A stretch of DNA of 64,000 nucleotides from Xenoacremonium recifei (GCA_012184525.1 WOFQ01000007.1:124001-188000), one strand, 5' to 3'. Shown: positions 33,370 to 43,716, numbered from the stretch's first letter. Numbers and translations: made by a program. The notes: a model not told the origin generated them from the sequence alone.

Positions 33370-33582
33370 GCCCTGGCTCGACGAGCTCAGGCTGGCGATT
33401 TCGATGAAGAGCTGATTCTCGAGCAACTGGCCCGCAATCGCGTCTTCCTCACGCCCGAAGGCTTGGGGAAGCTACGGAATTCTTTTGTGATAGTCGTAGG
33501 ATGCGGCGGTGTTGGTTCGCACTGCACCGCATCTCTAACTCGTTCGGGAGTTTCAAAGATTCGACTCATCGACTTTGATTGG
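33370..33582 (+). pseudogene. Fragment of a TcdA/Tcd1-like E1 (ThiF-fold) gene
   Basis: In one continuous frame this stretch reads DFDEELILEQLARNRVFLT, then EGLGKLRNSFVIVVGCGGVG, then SHCTASLTRSGVSKIRLIDFD. This is the N-terminal part and nucleotide-binding GxGGVGS motif of the ThiF-fold E1-like enzymes that dehydrate tRNA t6A to its cyclic form (TcdA in bacteria, Tcd1/Tcd2 in yeast). The match stops at the second beta strand (LIDFD); the next sequence is unrelated and quickly meets stops. About 70 residues out of a several-hundred-residue enzyme are present, with no start codon evident, so it is a captured gene fragment. Confidence 0.75.
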
Positions 33583-34394
33583 CCCGCCTTCCTCCCGCTC
33601 TCCTCCGAAAAAAAATGACGAAACAAGCAAAAGCAAAGAAAGACAACGCTGTGACGGACGTTCTTGGCACAGATTCGAACAATTACACCCCAAGTCAATA
33701 AAGGTTGAACGATTCATATGGCTAGTAGATTACGCTTTCAAGAACAAATACTCTATTTTGCCTTGGGATCACCCGGTGGGGACCGGGCCCGAGAGACGGT
33801 TTATGCGGCCACGGCTCCTCCGCCTCTCGCCCATCACCCGCTCCTTTGCCGTGCGACTGTGACGCACCTTGCAAGCTCTCTCCGCCCCTTTAGTTCTACC
33901 CCATGGCGAGCCACCACGCCTTGTCCTCTGTCTCTGGCCATCCCTTTCATCTTTCGAGGGCCACGCCTCTTACCACAGCACCGGGCCAGGGTGCGCGTGG
34001 TGGAGGTTACATGCAGATCCTCAGAATCTCGACCCAACTCGACACAGGACGAGGACGAGGACAGCGTTTCCAACGGGAATCGTCGCCCGGATCCCGTGAG
34101 CCAGTCACCTTGGCCGACTCGCCATTGGCCTCACTCACGATGCCTCTGGGACACTATTTAAATCCAGCCTCGTCTTATCAACCCGTGAACTTGAACTGTG
34201 TCCGAATCTTTTGCACGGATTCCGGGCCGCAACTCCATCTCAAACGATACAATTTTCGAGCGGTACCTGATCCCACTGTCATCACGAAGACACAGTCATA
34301 GTTGACTGAAGCACGCCAGCCGGTGCACAGCCAGAAGGGTCATAAAGTGTACTCCTGTTGCTGATGGAGGGATCATGGTCCTGTCTCTGAATCT

Positions 34395-34490
34395 TTCCCA
34401 TGATCTCTGCCGCGCGAGCTTTGACCGTGATCCCTGCCGCGCGAGCTTTGCTATGATCCCTGCCGCCGCGAGCTTTGCTGTGATCCCTGT
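34395..34490. repeat. Tandem repeat, about 27-30 bp x3
   Basis: Three imperfect units each containing TGATC(C/T)CTGCCGC and CGCGAGCTTTG. Unit length varies slightly because of a GCC insertion in the last unit. Confidence 0.7.
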
Positions 34491-34944
34491 CAAAACCGGC
34501 CAGGCAGTCCGTGTCGATCTCACCCCATTGCCGTGAAGAAGAGCATATTGGTTGATTGGGTACGCAGGTCCGTTTTTCTCGGTCCGCAGATTATTACTGA
34601 GCTATGGCTGGGGCAGCTCAGCTGCACGACCAGGGGTGCGGGAGACCTGCCACGCTTGCCCGGCCGTCGCCATTAAGGGATCACGAAGTTCATCAACAGG
34701 CGCAAGTGCGCACCGGTGAACACGCAATAATAGAATTTTGGGCTGCTTTTTGAAACGCCTCGTTTTATGAGCGAGTCATCAGGCGCCGATGACGGAGGCG
34801 CTGGCGAACTCAGACTCCAGCTGGCTTGACCTAAGCGAGGCACCCAGGCTATGAGGTGCAGGTGTTTGGCATGTGTGAGCCGAGGAGTATGAAGGTTGGT
34901 TTCTTTCAATTTGGTCAAGTTCAACGTTTATCCGAGAAAAGTAC

Positions 34945-34990
34945 GGGTTCAATTCCCGGTGGGAGAGCAACCGCCAGACCTGATACAGGT
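34945..34990 (+). pseudogene. tRNA-Asp 3' fragment with its downstream flank
   Basis: GGGTTCAATTCCCGG followed by TGGGAGAG reproduces the last 23 nt of the tRNA-Asp genes with one change (C to T), and the next bases (CAACCGCCAGACC, then ATACAGG) copy the flank of the tRNA at 26910. The 5' two thirds of the tRNA are absent. It lies at the end of duplicated unit 1, followed by a T run. Confidence 0.85.
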
Positions 34991-35751
34991 TACCTGAAAT
35001 TTTTTTTACTATAATAGTAATTATTATCTTGGCGTCTTCTTTTACCCTTGGTCCCTACTTTCCTTCTTTACACTCTTGCATAGATCATTATTTTCTACGT
35101 GATATTCTGTTCGCCTTTTACTTCTAGCACTGCGGGAAAATCCGTAGGACCTTCGGTGTGGTGAATCGTCAGCGATTTTATCGTGATATACCAGCATGAT
35201 CATGCGACGTCAATGTCTCGGTGTGAATGCTCTGCGGAGTCGTGTGAGCCCTGCCTTCGAAACAACGTTCCGGAGACCGGCAAAAACTTGGACTGCCACG
35301 CGCCCGACACGCCGCATTGTCGCATAAGAAGATCTGGCGTAGTGCCCTGCACACGCATGGAGGGATCCGAATGCAAGGCGTCCGAGGTCTCGGTTCCGAG
35401 GGACCAAGGTCCAAGGTCTGAGGGAATCCCCTGGCCTAGATCCGTTTTGTGACAGCGAAATTGGAACATAGTCATCCTACGGTGGCTTCTAAGACTCGAA
35501 AGCTTAATATTCCATGACATGCCTGGAAATAGGTATTTGAGATAAGTGAAGGAAAAGTGGTCACCTAGGTATCAACGCACTTGATGTGACCATGCGCTCC
35601 GTATGATGGGGAAGAACATCGAATGCTCATGAGATAGACATGTACTCGGAAGGTAAAGGTGGGGTAATGGGAGTAAGGGATGTAAAATGCTTGCTCACCT
35701 TGAGAGGATCATTGCAGGTAGGCTTCGCCAATCCCGGTCAAGACAGGTTAG

Positions 35752-36074
35752 GCGAACCATTTGCGAACCAATTTGAGCCGCATGGCCCCCTGCAAAGCTC
35801 GAATGCGTGCTTTCCCAGACAGGCCGGGGACGTGGCTCTGACCGAGCTCCGTCGCGTGCCCCATTCTGGGGTCAACTCCGTATGGCGGGCTCGTGAGCGG
35901 CCCAGCCCGCCTCCTCAATTCAGTCTCTTGCGGACTGCGGACCAATTCGTTCATATTGGCATGTCGAAATCTGCCCTATTACCCCCTGGCAAATGGGAGA
36001 GGACACTCTCTGGAAGTTTGCCTCGTTTTCTCCGCCCAATGTGGCTGCCACATTCCCGGCCAGGACTATAAGTA
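35752..36074 (+). promoter_or_regulatory. Putative control region of small gene D
   Basis: GCGAACCA at 35752-35759 and 35763-35770, start-to-start spacing 11 bp, and TATAAGTA at 36067-36074, 208 bp before the ATG. The sequence between about 35955 and 36070 resembles 29005-29120 of unit 1. Confidence 0.6.
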
Positions 36075-36274
36075 AGATGACAGCCACGCACCTTGACAAA
36101 GTACTTTCTCTGTGTTCCTTACCTCGACTCCATTGAAGGATTGATCATATTTCTTTACAGATTAGGGGCCTTTTACTTGTGAAGCAAAACTCACTCTTCT
36201 TTAAAAGCTTCTCCAACCACGTCTGTTATCTAGTTGCACCACGTCTTGACCGCCAAGGGTCAATACTTACGAAG

Positions 36275-36571
36275 ATGCCTACAAAAAGGTTAGTACGTCC
36301 TCAAGATCATCTTCTATCACCGGTTTCCCCCTCTATTACATGATCCCTCTGCATCTTCACGTGTCTCATCATACCGTGTAGCACTCACAATGTTGCTCCG
36401 ATGCCCACCACTGTTCTTCAAAACTTCCAAGCCGAAGAGCCCCAGCGTTACCACAGGGCACCTCCTGGCCTTCAAGAGCCGCTATCAATTGCAGACTCCC
36501 GCAAGAGAATGCAGAAGATTATCGAGGACCTGGGCTTCGATACCCCCTCGATCCCTACGAACCGGCTCTAG
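36275..36571 (+). CDS. Small two-exon gene, array copy D
   Basis: Exons 36275-36288 (14 nt, MPTK plus two bases) and 36382-36571 give 67 aa; the intron is 93 nt (GTTAGT...GTAG). Core: FQAEEPQRYHRAPPGLQ, PLSIADSRKRM and IIEDLGF, ending in PTNRL. It occupies in unit 2 the place that copy A has in unit 1. Like the others it lacks a signal peptide and membrane segments. The reading frame is intact despite strong divergence of the surrounding non-coding DNA between units, which suggests selection on the protein. Confidence 0.72.
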
Positions 36572-38719
36572 GCACGTCAAGTCTTTCGACGGCTGTGACA
36601 CTGTCTACCGATGAGCATGTCACGATCGGTCTCTCCTCATTGCACCATAAACAATTCACGAAGCCAGCCTGGTTAGGAAGGCAAACCGAAAGCCCTCCGA
36701 GAGGACTGAGTTGCGGCCCATGTTTGAGGCGGATACTCCCCATGTACCTCAAGCGCGGTTGCGTGGTTGAGACAAACTTTTTTTGCACGGCAAGGAATCC
36801 TCTGGGAGGACAAGGACTTACCAAGCATGTGAATTATTAGATAGCTACATGTATAGCTCTAAATCTATTTGACCTGGGATTTGTTGTTGACCTCAGTTTA
36901 AGTCGCAGTCATTTGCCTCCCCACCACCAAGCATGAGGGGATCATATTGGTAGACATTGATGTCACTGGTATACAACGCATACCAAGGATCAAGGGATGC
37001 GGTTTTGTCGCTAATCGGATCCCTTGATATCAAGCATTCGATTTGCCTTAGGCTTAATCCATCTTGATGAAATCCGAACAAGCTATGCCGATGCAGCCAC
37101 AGCACGTCTAAGACCTAGAATGAGTTCGCATGGTGTCTACTGGGTAGGGACCATCATTTAGCAGGTTTTTTCTTTCTTTTTCCCCCGAATTTCCTCTTAT
37201 TCAGCTTGTAGTGAGGACCTAATTGCCTACTTTGAGCTGACTTGGGAGCCCTGTTCCACGCCACATATGCGACCTCAAGAATCTGTCCCGGGGCCGCATC
37301 TAACAACTTATCATCTGTTTTGAGTCTAGGTTCCGAGCGCAAAAAAAGCAGCTGGACCATGAGTCACGCTGTATTGATATCTAACTCCTTGCTGCTGATG
37401 CGGCCCTTGGGCTCGTAAGCGCCCGCCATCTTGCTGGGTACCTAGGTACTTACCGTGGTGCACGAACAGAACCTCAATTGACAGCGGGCGGAGAGCAACA
37501 GCCAATCCTGATACAGGTTACCTTCTTTTTTCGCCTTTAATTTGACTAGCATAGATAGGCTTCTTATAATCTTTTGATAATTAGAACGAATTATTCTATG
37601 CCGGGTTATCTTTCACAGACTTGCAGATCGACTCCGGAGTCTACTCTCACTCCTACAACTTATCTACTTCATCTTCACCATTGGTGTTTAATTTTATGAA
37701 TAACGGAATGTCAACGCTCGCGGATTCCGGCCCTGCCTTTGTCTGTACCGAGTACAAGGCTACATCGGGACCCAAGCACCTAGGTATCGATGTTAGAGAC
37801 GAACTTTTGCGAGAAAGTAAACTGAGACCCGCCCATCAGCGCAGTGCCCGTGCCACCGCATGCAGTGTCTCACGGACTCGGCGCCCCAACGCCAGCTCAT
37901 CGATTGCCAGACTTGTCCTGCGCTCATCCCCTGCAAGGCGATGTGTTTCGAGGATTCCGCTCCTGCAAATGAATTTTTTCCCCATTGATTTCTCTGGCTC
38001 TCGAATCCGTGACCTCTCCACATGGCTCACAGATTTGTGATTGCTCCACATGGCTCACGAATCTCTCGCGAATCTCTGAGCCCCCCACCATCAACAATCC
38101 TCATCACTGCATAGCCTCTGAATTTCTGGCCCTTTCCCCCCTCCAACTGCGCGAAAGTGCATACGGAGTAACCAGTCAGAGAATCCTAACGGAGAAGCGA
38201 GGGACGGCTGACAATGCTCAGGGCAATGATCGACGTCGGTGTGCTCATGGGGATGCTTTCGTGGCACGAGGTGAACCGCACCAAAAGTTGGCGGCCCTCT
38301 TGTCGTGTTCAAGATTCTGGCAAGTTCACTCCCGAAGCTGGATCTGGCTTGTTTGACCATCTTTCGCCGAACAATTGGACTTAGGTTGCTATGGTGGATG
38401 AGAAACTCGAAACTATCCCCAACGACATTCATTTCGAAAACAATGTTGCAATAAGTCCAAAAATCCCCACTCAGCTGCCCATGCTGCAAGGATCCCCCCT
38501 ATGCAAGTGCGCCCGCGAACCAATACCACTTCACGAATGATCACCAGGATGCGAAGCGGAAGAGACACAACCCGGCCGACGTTCTGTATGCCCGCCAGTA
38601 TTCTCTTTCCTCAAAATCACAAGCGGAAGGTCTCACTTCTCTTCTGCACCGCCGGTCTGCGGTAAGCTCAACCGCCTTGATGAGCTGCGGGCGCTTGAAA
38701 TGTTGTTAGGACAGATAGC
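36572..38719. other. Unit 2 spacer
   Basis: No supported gene. 37010-37980 matches 29320-29990 and about 38195-38400 matches 30030-30250 of unit 1. On the minus strand a block reading RSEPRLKTDDKLLDAAPGQ then ILEV is shared with unit 1. A tRNA-Asp tail lies at 37485. A single GCGAACCA is at 38515-38522, 402 bp before copy E. Confidence 0.5.
37485..37526 (+). pseudogene. Second tRNA-Asp 3' tail fragment
   Basis: GCGGGCGGAGAGCAACAGCC followed by AATCCTGATACAGG is a more degraded copy of the tRNA-Asp acceptor end and downstream flank, again followed by a T-rich run. It is not at the same relative place as the fragment at 34945, so more than one copying event is implied. Confidence 0.6.
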
Positions 38720-38726
38720 TATAAAA
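38720..38726 (+). promoter_or_regulatory. TATA box of small gene E
   Basis: TATAAAA, 197 bp before the ATG at 38917, in the same position as the TATA-like boxes of the other copies. Confidence 0.5.
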
Positions 38727-38916
38727 CCCCGAGAGGTACCTTACCTCGCATTTACTCGAAGTGTTCACTACCATTTCTTGCCGGAAACCAGTGAATATTC
38801 ATTTCTTGGTGAATTTAAAGGAGCACTTAAACGATTTCTGCGTCCACGCGTTTACTGCCACACATACCGCCCTAGCTCTCAGCCGACATCCCATCTAATC
38901 AACACTTATTATCACA

Positions 38917-39208
38917 ATGCCCACCAAAAAGTAAAGCCCCGCGACAGTTCAATTCTTCCCTCCGTTCGCGTCTCCTCTAGTCGTATCTTTGCGCCTTCAA
39001 ATTGCTTACCGGTTGCTGCTGCAGTTCGAGCGTCGCTCCCATGAAGGCTAGCCACCAACACTTCTACGCTGAAGAAATTGGACGCTCCCATAGAGCACCT
39101 CCGGGGCTCCAGGAGCCTCTATCAATTGAAGAGTCCCAAAAGAGAATGCAAAGCATTCTAAAGAGCCTTGGCTTCAACAATGCCTCATCCCCAAAGAAGA
39201 AGCTATGA
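38917..39208 (+). CDS. Small two-exon gene, array copy E
   Basis: Exons 38917-38930 (14 nt, MPTK plus two bases) and 39025-39208 give 65 aa; the intron is 94 nt (GTAAAG...CTGCAG). Core: FYAEEIGRSHRAPPGLQ, PLSIEESQKRM and ILKSLGF, ending in PKKKL. It is the unit 2 partner of copy B: both share FYAEEIGR where A, C, D and F have F-x-x-E-E/D-P-x-R, so there are two subtypes, AEEP (A, C, D, F) and AEEI (B, E), each kept in its own slot of the duplicated unit. Copy E retains the frame that B has lost. Confidence 0.72.
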
Positions 39209-42072
39209 ACTCGTCCCAGTCCCGCCAGCCAGGCGATCATAATCGCTTAAAACGGATTCCCGACGAAACAGGCCAAAAGACCCCGTCCACGAGGCCTGAG
39301 GTACGAAATAGTTGTAGGCCTTCTTTCAACCAACCTTGCACCAATTTGAACATTGACCGAACAACTGAAATGTCAATTTCTGCATCAAGAAGATTTCATG
39401 GATGATGCAACGGATCTGGGGATCACTGGAACCGGAGCGGGCGGGGGCTGATAGTGACAAGGATATAAAGCTTGAAATCTATATCGCTGACACTCTATTA
39501 TCGAGCTCTATTTGCGTCACATCTCTCTGGGCCAATACCACCGGGTACATGAAAGAAACAAATGGGTAGATCTAAATTCTGAACGTGATTCTTTATGAGC
39601 CTTTCCTTTCAGGAGGCTTGTCTGCCGTAGTTCTCTCCATGAGATATAGCCCTGCGGGCGGTGGTAAAGCGGGCCTGAACCCCGTAGTTTGGGAGCTGGT
39701 GGCGCCTCCCCGCCAACCTGATAGCGCTGTCCTCCAAAGCTGACATTTGGTGGTGATCGTGGAGGTCGAAACCTACAACAAAGCTGAAAAAGTCTATTGC
39801 GTCGCCGATGGCAGAATGCAACCGACGACACAGCTTCGGGACCAATCTTGCAGTAAATTCCACTTCAATTGACATCGGGCTCCTCAATAATATCAAGCAG
39901 CTCCCCTGAGAGGACGTAGGTAGCCAGCCGGGCGCTCGGCGATACCATCTTACCTTTGACGCTGCTGGGTGAAAGGGGGAGGATGGCAGCTGAATGCTGG
40001 TGACAAAAGTCGATTTCATGCTTGAATTTGCACTTGATTGAATAATCAACTTCGTACTCGGCGCCGCATTGCGACACCGCACTCGACTTCACCCAGCTTT
40101 CACTCCAGCTAGCCAAACCACCAACAAAGACCCCCCACCCTTCCGGTAAGTCCACTCAAGGGCTCCTGTTTAGCGGATCAATCCAACGACGGGAGGCGCC
40201 CGCAAGCCCACCAATACATGCCCCGTTCGCTCGGGGCCATGACAGCATTGGCGAGGCCAGACTCTCTGTACTGGGTTGAATGAACACGCACCCGGCAGCC
40301 TCCTTGGGCACTCAGCGCGCGAGCGTCAATGAAGACGATCATTGAGCTAATTGGAGGCGAATTTGCTTCAAGATATCCGCGTAGGCAATCACGTGCACGT
40401 CACGAGGTAAGATGGCTTACACGGCCTGCTCGGCCCTGACTGACAAGACGTTCCCCGCAGCAACGCGCCGGAGCAAGGTGTCTTGCCTCTCGCTCATCAC
40501 ATACCCGCTCCCTTTGCCATACGACTGTGATGAACCTTTTCCTCTCCCTGGCGCCCCTTTGTGAGCTTTACCTACACAATGGTATGGCAAGCCACGCCCC
40601 CGAAAGGCTGAATTGCCACCGCTTCCAGAGGAGGAGTTCCAGAAGGGGTCTGTTGGCGATCTCGCTGCCATGCCCAACTTCAGAGTCCGTATTCTCCCCG
40701 TTTTGGGCACAATGCCCGAAATTCTGGGCCTCACTGTAGCCAATCATGTGATCCTAAGCATCAATGGTTACCCTCACGAACACCTTCTGTGTCTTTGCCC
40801 CTCCTATTCATCTTTCAGCACCTGGAAAGGCCGCGTGGTGTAGTATACCTGTAGACTCACAATTTCGTCTCAACTCAACATAGAAAGAGAACGAGAGAGG
40901 ACGAGGCGGCGTGGATACTTCGTTTCCCCTTCTTGCATAAGATCAGCGCCGGATGAGACGGCATGAGCCCAGCAGCAAGGCCACCGCCGACTGAAGCACG
41001 CCTGCTAGATGCAAAGCAAGAGAAATCGCAAAGTATGACCCCTCTCGTTGATGATGTGGCGTGTCACCTATCCTTGATGATGGAGGGTACCAACTGCCCC
41101 TGTTCCGCACGTTGGAGAGAATCACAAGATGCGGCCCGCTCGCTTGCTGATGATGCGAGTATCACGCGTGTTACAAGGGGCGTCCTTACCAACAGCTGCC
41201 ACGCATGATGTACCACAACCGACGGCGAGCCATGTAACCCGAAGATGTAATTTCAGCTGCAGCCACAAAATTCAAGGCGGGCTGACGAACAGGCAATGAT
41301 CAATCTGCCGTTGCACGTTGAAACGCCTTGTTTCGTGTTGCTCGCGCGAGGCGTTAGGCGCTAGACTGCGGAGGCGCTGGCGAATTCAGGTTCCCGCTGG
41401 CTCGACCCGAGTAAGGTCCAGATGTAGGGCGATAGAGTGTGAGATGAAAGCATTTGGAGTCAGCGAGCCAGGCTTTGTGAAGGGCAGTCTCTCGCAGTTG
41501 GGTCAAGTTCAACATTCATCCAAGCCAAGTAAGTTCATAGTAAGTACTTGAATAAAGTACCCATAAGATGCGTATCTTAAATTTTATGAATCCTAGAAAA
41601 CCATGATACTCGGCAATCGGACAAGTCAGGAACTGCTACTCCGTACATTAACTAGGATCCTGACTACGGACGAGTTTCTTCCCCCGACGAGCTTCTGTCG
41701 ACTCTCAGTTCAAATCGTGGCAGATTCGAGGGTGGGCGCTCACAATCTCACAATCTCAGCACAAGTTGGTAAGGCGAACCAAATGCGAACCACCCCCCAC
41801 TTTTTAGCAGAGCCGCAAGGGCATAAAGGCAGTCTCCGAGCCGGAAAGTTCAGCACGAAATCTCGAGTCGCAAAGTTCCCCGCCCCGCACCTGACGGCCT
41901 TGGCCGGAGGACGCCCGACACACAGCAAGGACGACGACATGGACGACAGACACGATGATCCTATGGCAAGACCCCCGGGATGGAGTGGCTATCCGCTGCT
42001 GCACCGCTGCTTTGTGGCCAGCTCAGGACCACCCTGACAATCGGCACGCGCCTAAATTCTTGTAGAGGAGGG
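39209..42072. other. Unit 2 right part and start of a partial third unit
   Basis: No supported gene. 39401-40420 matches 31235-32440; 40481-40550 matches 33816-33880; 41290-41525 matches 34690-34935. Between 40420 and 40480 the segment that in unit 1 carries copy C and the E1 fragment (about 32.44-33.81 kb) is absent. Paired GCGAACCA boxes at 41774-41781 and 41785-41792 (11 bp apart) precede copy F. Confidence 0.5.
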
Positions 42073-42080
42073 TATAAATA
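41774..42080 (+). promoter_or_regulatory. Putative control region of small gene F
   Basis: GCGAACCA at 41774-41781 and 41785-41792, and TATAAATA at 42073-42080, 187 bp before the ATG. The box pair is the only clear similarity to the upstream regions of A and D; the DNA around it has diverged. Confidence 0.6.
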
Positions 42081-42259
42081 CCGGTGCCGACAAGCTTGAC
42101 CTGGCTTTTCCTTGGAGCTCTTTCTAATATTGTTTGAGCAAGACTGGTTGGATCTCACCTTTTTGAGGGATAAGCAAGCTTCCTGTCAATCTCTCTCGTC
42201 CTCGCCTTGCACACGTCACCAGCCCTCAGTCTCTATCGCGACGATTGACACTCGCAAAG

Positions 42260-42555
42260 ATGCCCACCCAAAAGTAGGTCTATCTAAGATTTCAGATCTC
42301 TTTGGCCTTTCGCACTCTGTCTCGTTTGGTTCTTGTGTTTTTGCCATTCTGATCACTTGGTGCAGCGCTCCCAACGCCACCCCCACGGCCACCAATTCGG
42401 CTCAGTACTTCCAGGCCGAAGAGCCCGCGCGCTACCACAGAGCGCCTCCTGGGCTCCAAAAGCCTCTTTCAGTGTCAGAATCTCAGAAGAGAATGCAGAA
42501 TATTCTCAAAGACCTGGGCTTTAATGCTGCCTCCCCCGCGAAGAACAAGCTGTAG
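42260..42555 (+). CDS. Small two-exon gene, array copy F
   Basis: Exons 42260-42273 (14 nt, MPTQ plus two bases) and 42366-42555 give 67 aa; the intron is 92 nt (GTAGGT...TGCAG). Core: FQAEEPARYHRAPPGLQ, PLSVSESQKRM and ILKDLGF, ending in AKNKL. By its upstream box pair and its AEEP subtype it corresponds to copies A and D, so it begins a third, truncated unit. It is followed within 100 bp by a decayed remnant of another copy and then by tRNA-Ser. Confidence 0.75.
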
Positions 42556-42629
42556 ATGAACAAAGTCCTGCACTTAGTTCTACCAATCAGCTGATCACAA
42601 TCGCTTGCATCGGACGCCTTCTCTCTGGA

Positions 42630-42700
42630 CCATCAATTGAAGAAAGCAAAAAAAAGAATCCATCTGAAAGAGCTAGGCAGTGAAACTCCTTTTCGCCAAA
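42630..42700 (+). pseudogene. Decayed remnant of a further small-family copy
   Basis: ATCAATTGAAGA matches copy E exactly (the SIEE codons). It is followed by an A run and then AGAATCCATCTGAAAGAGCT, a degraded version of the RMQ-ILK-LG segment; read with a shift it gives KKRIHLKELG. Frame and length are lost. Only DNA similarity supports it. Confidence 0.4.
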
Positions 42701-42815
42701 TTCTCACCAAAGTCAGGTGTGGTATTGGCACCAAAGCCAAGCGCGGCTGCACAATTGAGATGACAATTATCCCAACCCCCCAAAAAGAAAACCTCTGTGA
42801 GGATTGGGGATTACC

Positions 42816-42897
42816 CGACGCGGACCTGGTTCGAACAGGCGCCTCCGAAGAGATATGATTTCTAGTCATACGCATTAGACCACTCTGCCACCGCGCC
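42816..42897 (-). tRNA. tRNA-Ser (AGA)
   Basis: On the minus strand, 82 nt with a long variable arm typical of class II tRNAs. The acceptor stem pairs GGCGCGG with CCGCGTC (one G-T pair), the anticodon loop CTAGAAA gives AGA, the T arm is CTGTTCGAACCAG (bases CCTG-TTCGAAC-CAGG), and the discriminator is G. It marks the right edge of the small-gene array. Confidence 0.93.
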
Positions 42898-43716
42898 TCG
42901 GTGGATATTTCGATGAACGACGGGGTTGCTAATGGGATCCATACATACGGGCAAAGGTTGACTGTGTGGGCATGTATACTATATAGGATAAATATATTCG
43001 TCTCTCCATGGCTCTTGATGATGCTCGACAGTAACGGTGAATGAAATTGCTTGTCAGCTCCAGAATCAGTGCTGACGACGGCAAGCATAGTCTGCCTCGG
43101 CACTAACACAAACTAAGCCCCCATGCTCAAATCCCTGGAACGCACACCACCAATGAGACCCTCATGCGACACAGAAAAAGCATTTTGAGGCCTTCCACGG
43201 CTGGGCGCCCTCACTCACCGCTCATTACAGTGCTGTCAGAACATAATTCAGCGCTCCGGAGCACCCCGCGACATTGGCCGGTCGTACAGACCCACCCGGC
43301 GCCGGGCGACGGCTTTAGGCGGCCGGAACTCCGGGGGGGTCAAAGCTACGAATAACGTTACTCAGCGAGCCTCTTTAACTATCGGCGCTACGGGGCTGTC
43401 AACCAAGTAAAAGCGGTGATTATTTTGAGTTTGTCGGGGATGCTAGACTGGGTTGTCGATCATCCCCACACTCAAGATCTTGCTGACGCGATTGCTGGGC
43501 GGCCTGAGACCTGTTTCGGCGTTAAGCCCTGGCTGAGCTCATCACCGCCACGGAATGATGTTGTATATGTCAGGAATGCGTGACCTGAGAAAGTATAAAT
43601 GGAAAGACAAGCGCAGGAGAGAAGCCAAAAACCTGGCTCGCAAACTAGTCGGTGTAGACCAACGCAAGTCGGAAGACGTCGACTTAGACTACCCACTCGT
43701 CTTAAACGGATCAAAA
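42898..43716. other. Intergenic region before the SDR gene
   Basis: No RNA gene or repeat beyond the tRNA was seen. An in-frame extension of the SDR up to 43555 exists but looks like leader; the Met at 43717 gives the family-typical start. Confidence 0.45.

Larger units (their letters stand above)
33583..36066. other. End of unit 1, boundary and start of unit 2
   Basis: No supported gene. About 33816-33880 matches 40481-40550, and about 34690-34935 matches 41290-41525, marking the right part of the duplicated unit. A threefold repeat with GATCCCTGCCGCGCGAGCTTTG-like units lies at 34395-34490. A tRNA-Asp 3' fragment is at 34945. Paired GCGAACCA boxes (35752-35759 and 35763-35770, 11 bp apart) precede copy D. 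Confidence 0.5.

Noticed and set aside
25000..43000. A classical transposon (LTR, DDE or Starship-like) as carrier of the array
   Set aside because: No integrase, reverse transcriptase, transposase or tyrosine recombinase motifs and no long terminal repeats were seen; the decayed minus-strand blocks are too degraded to assign.
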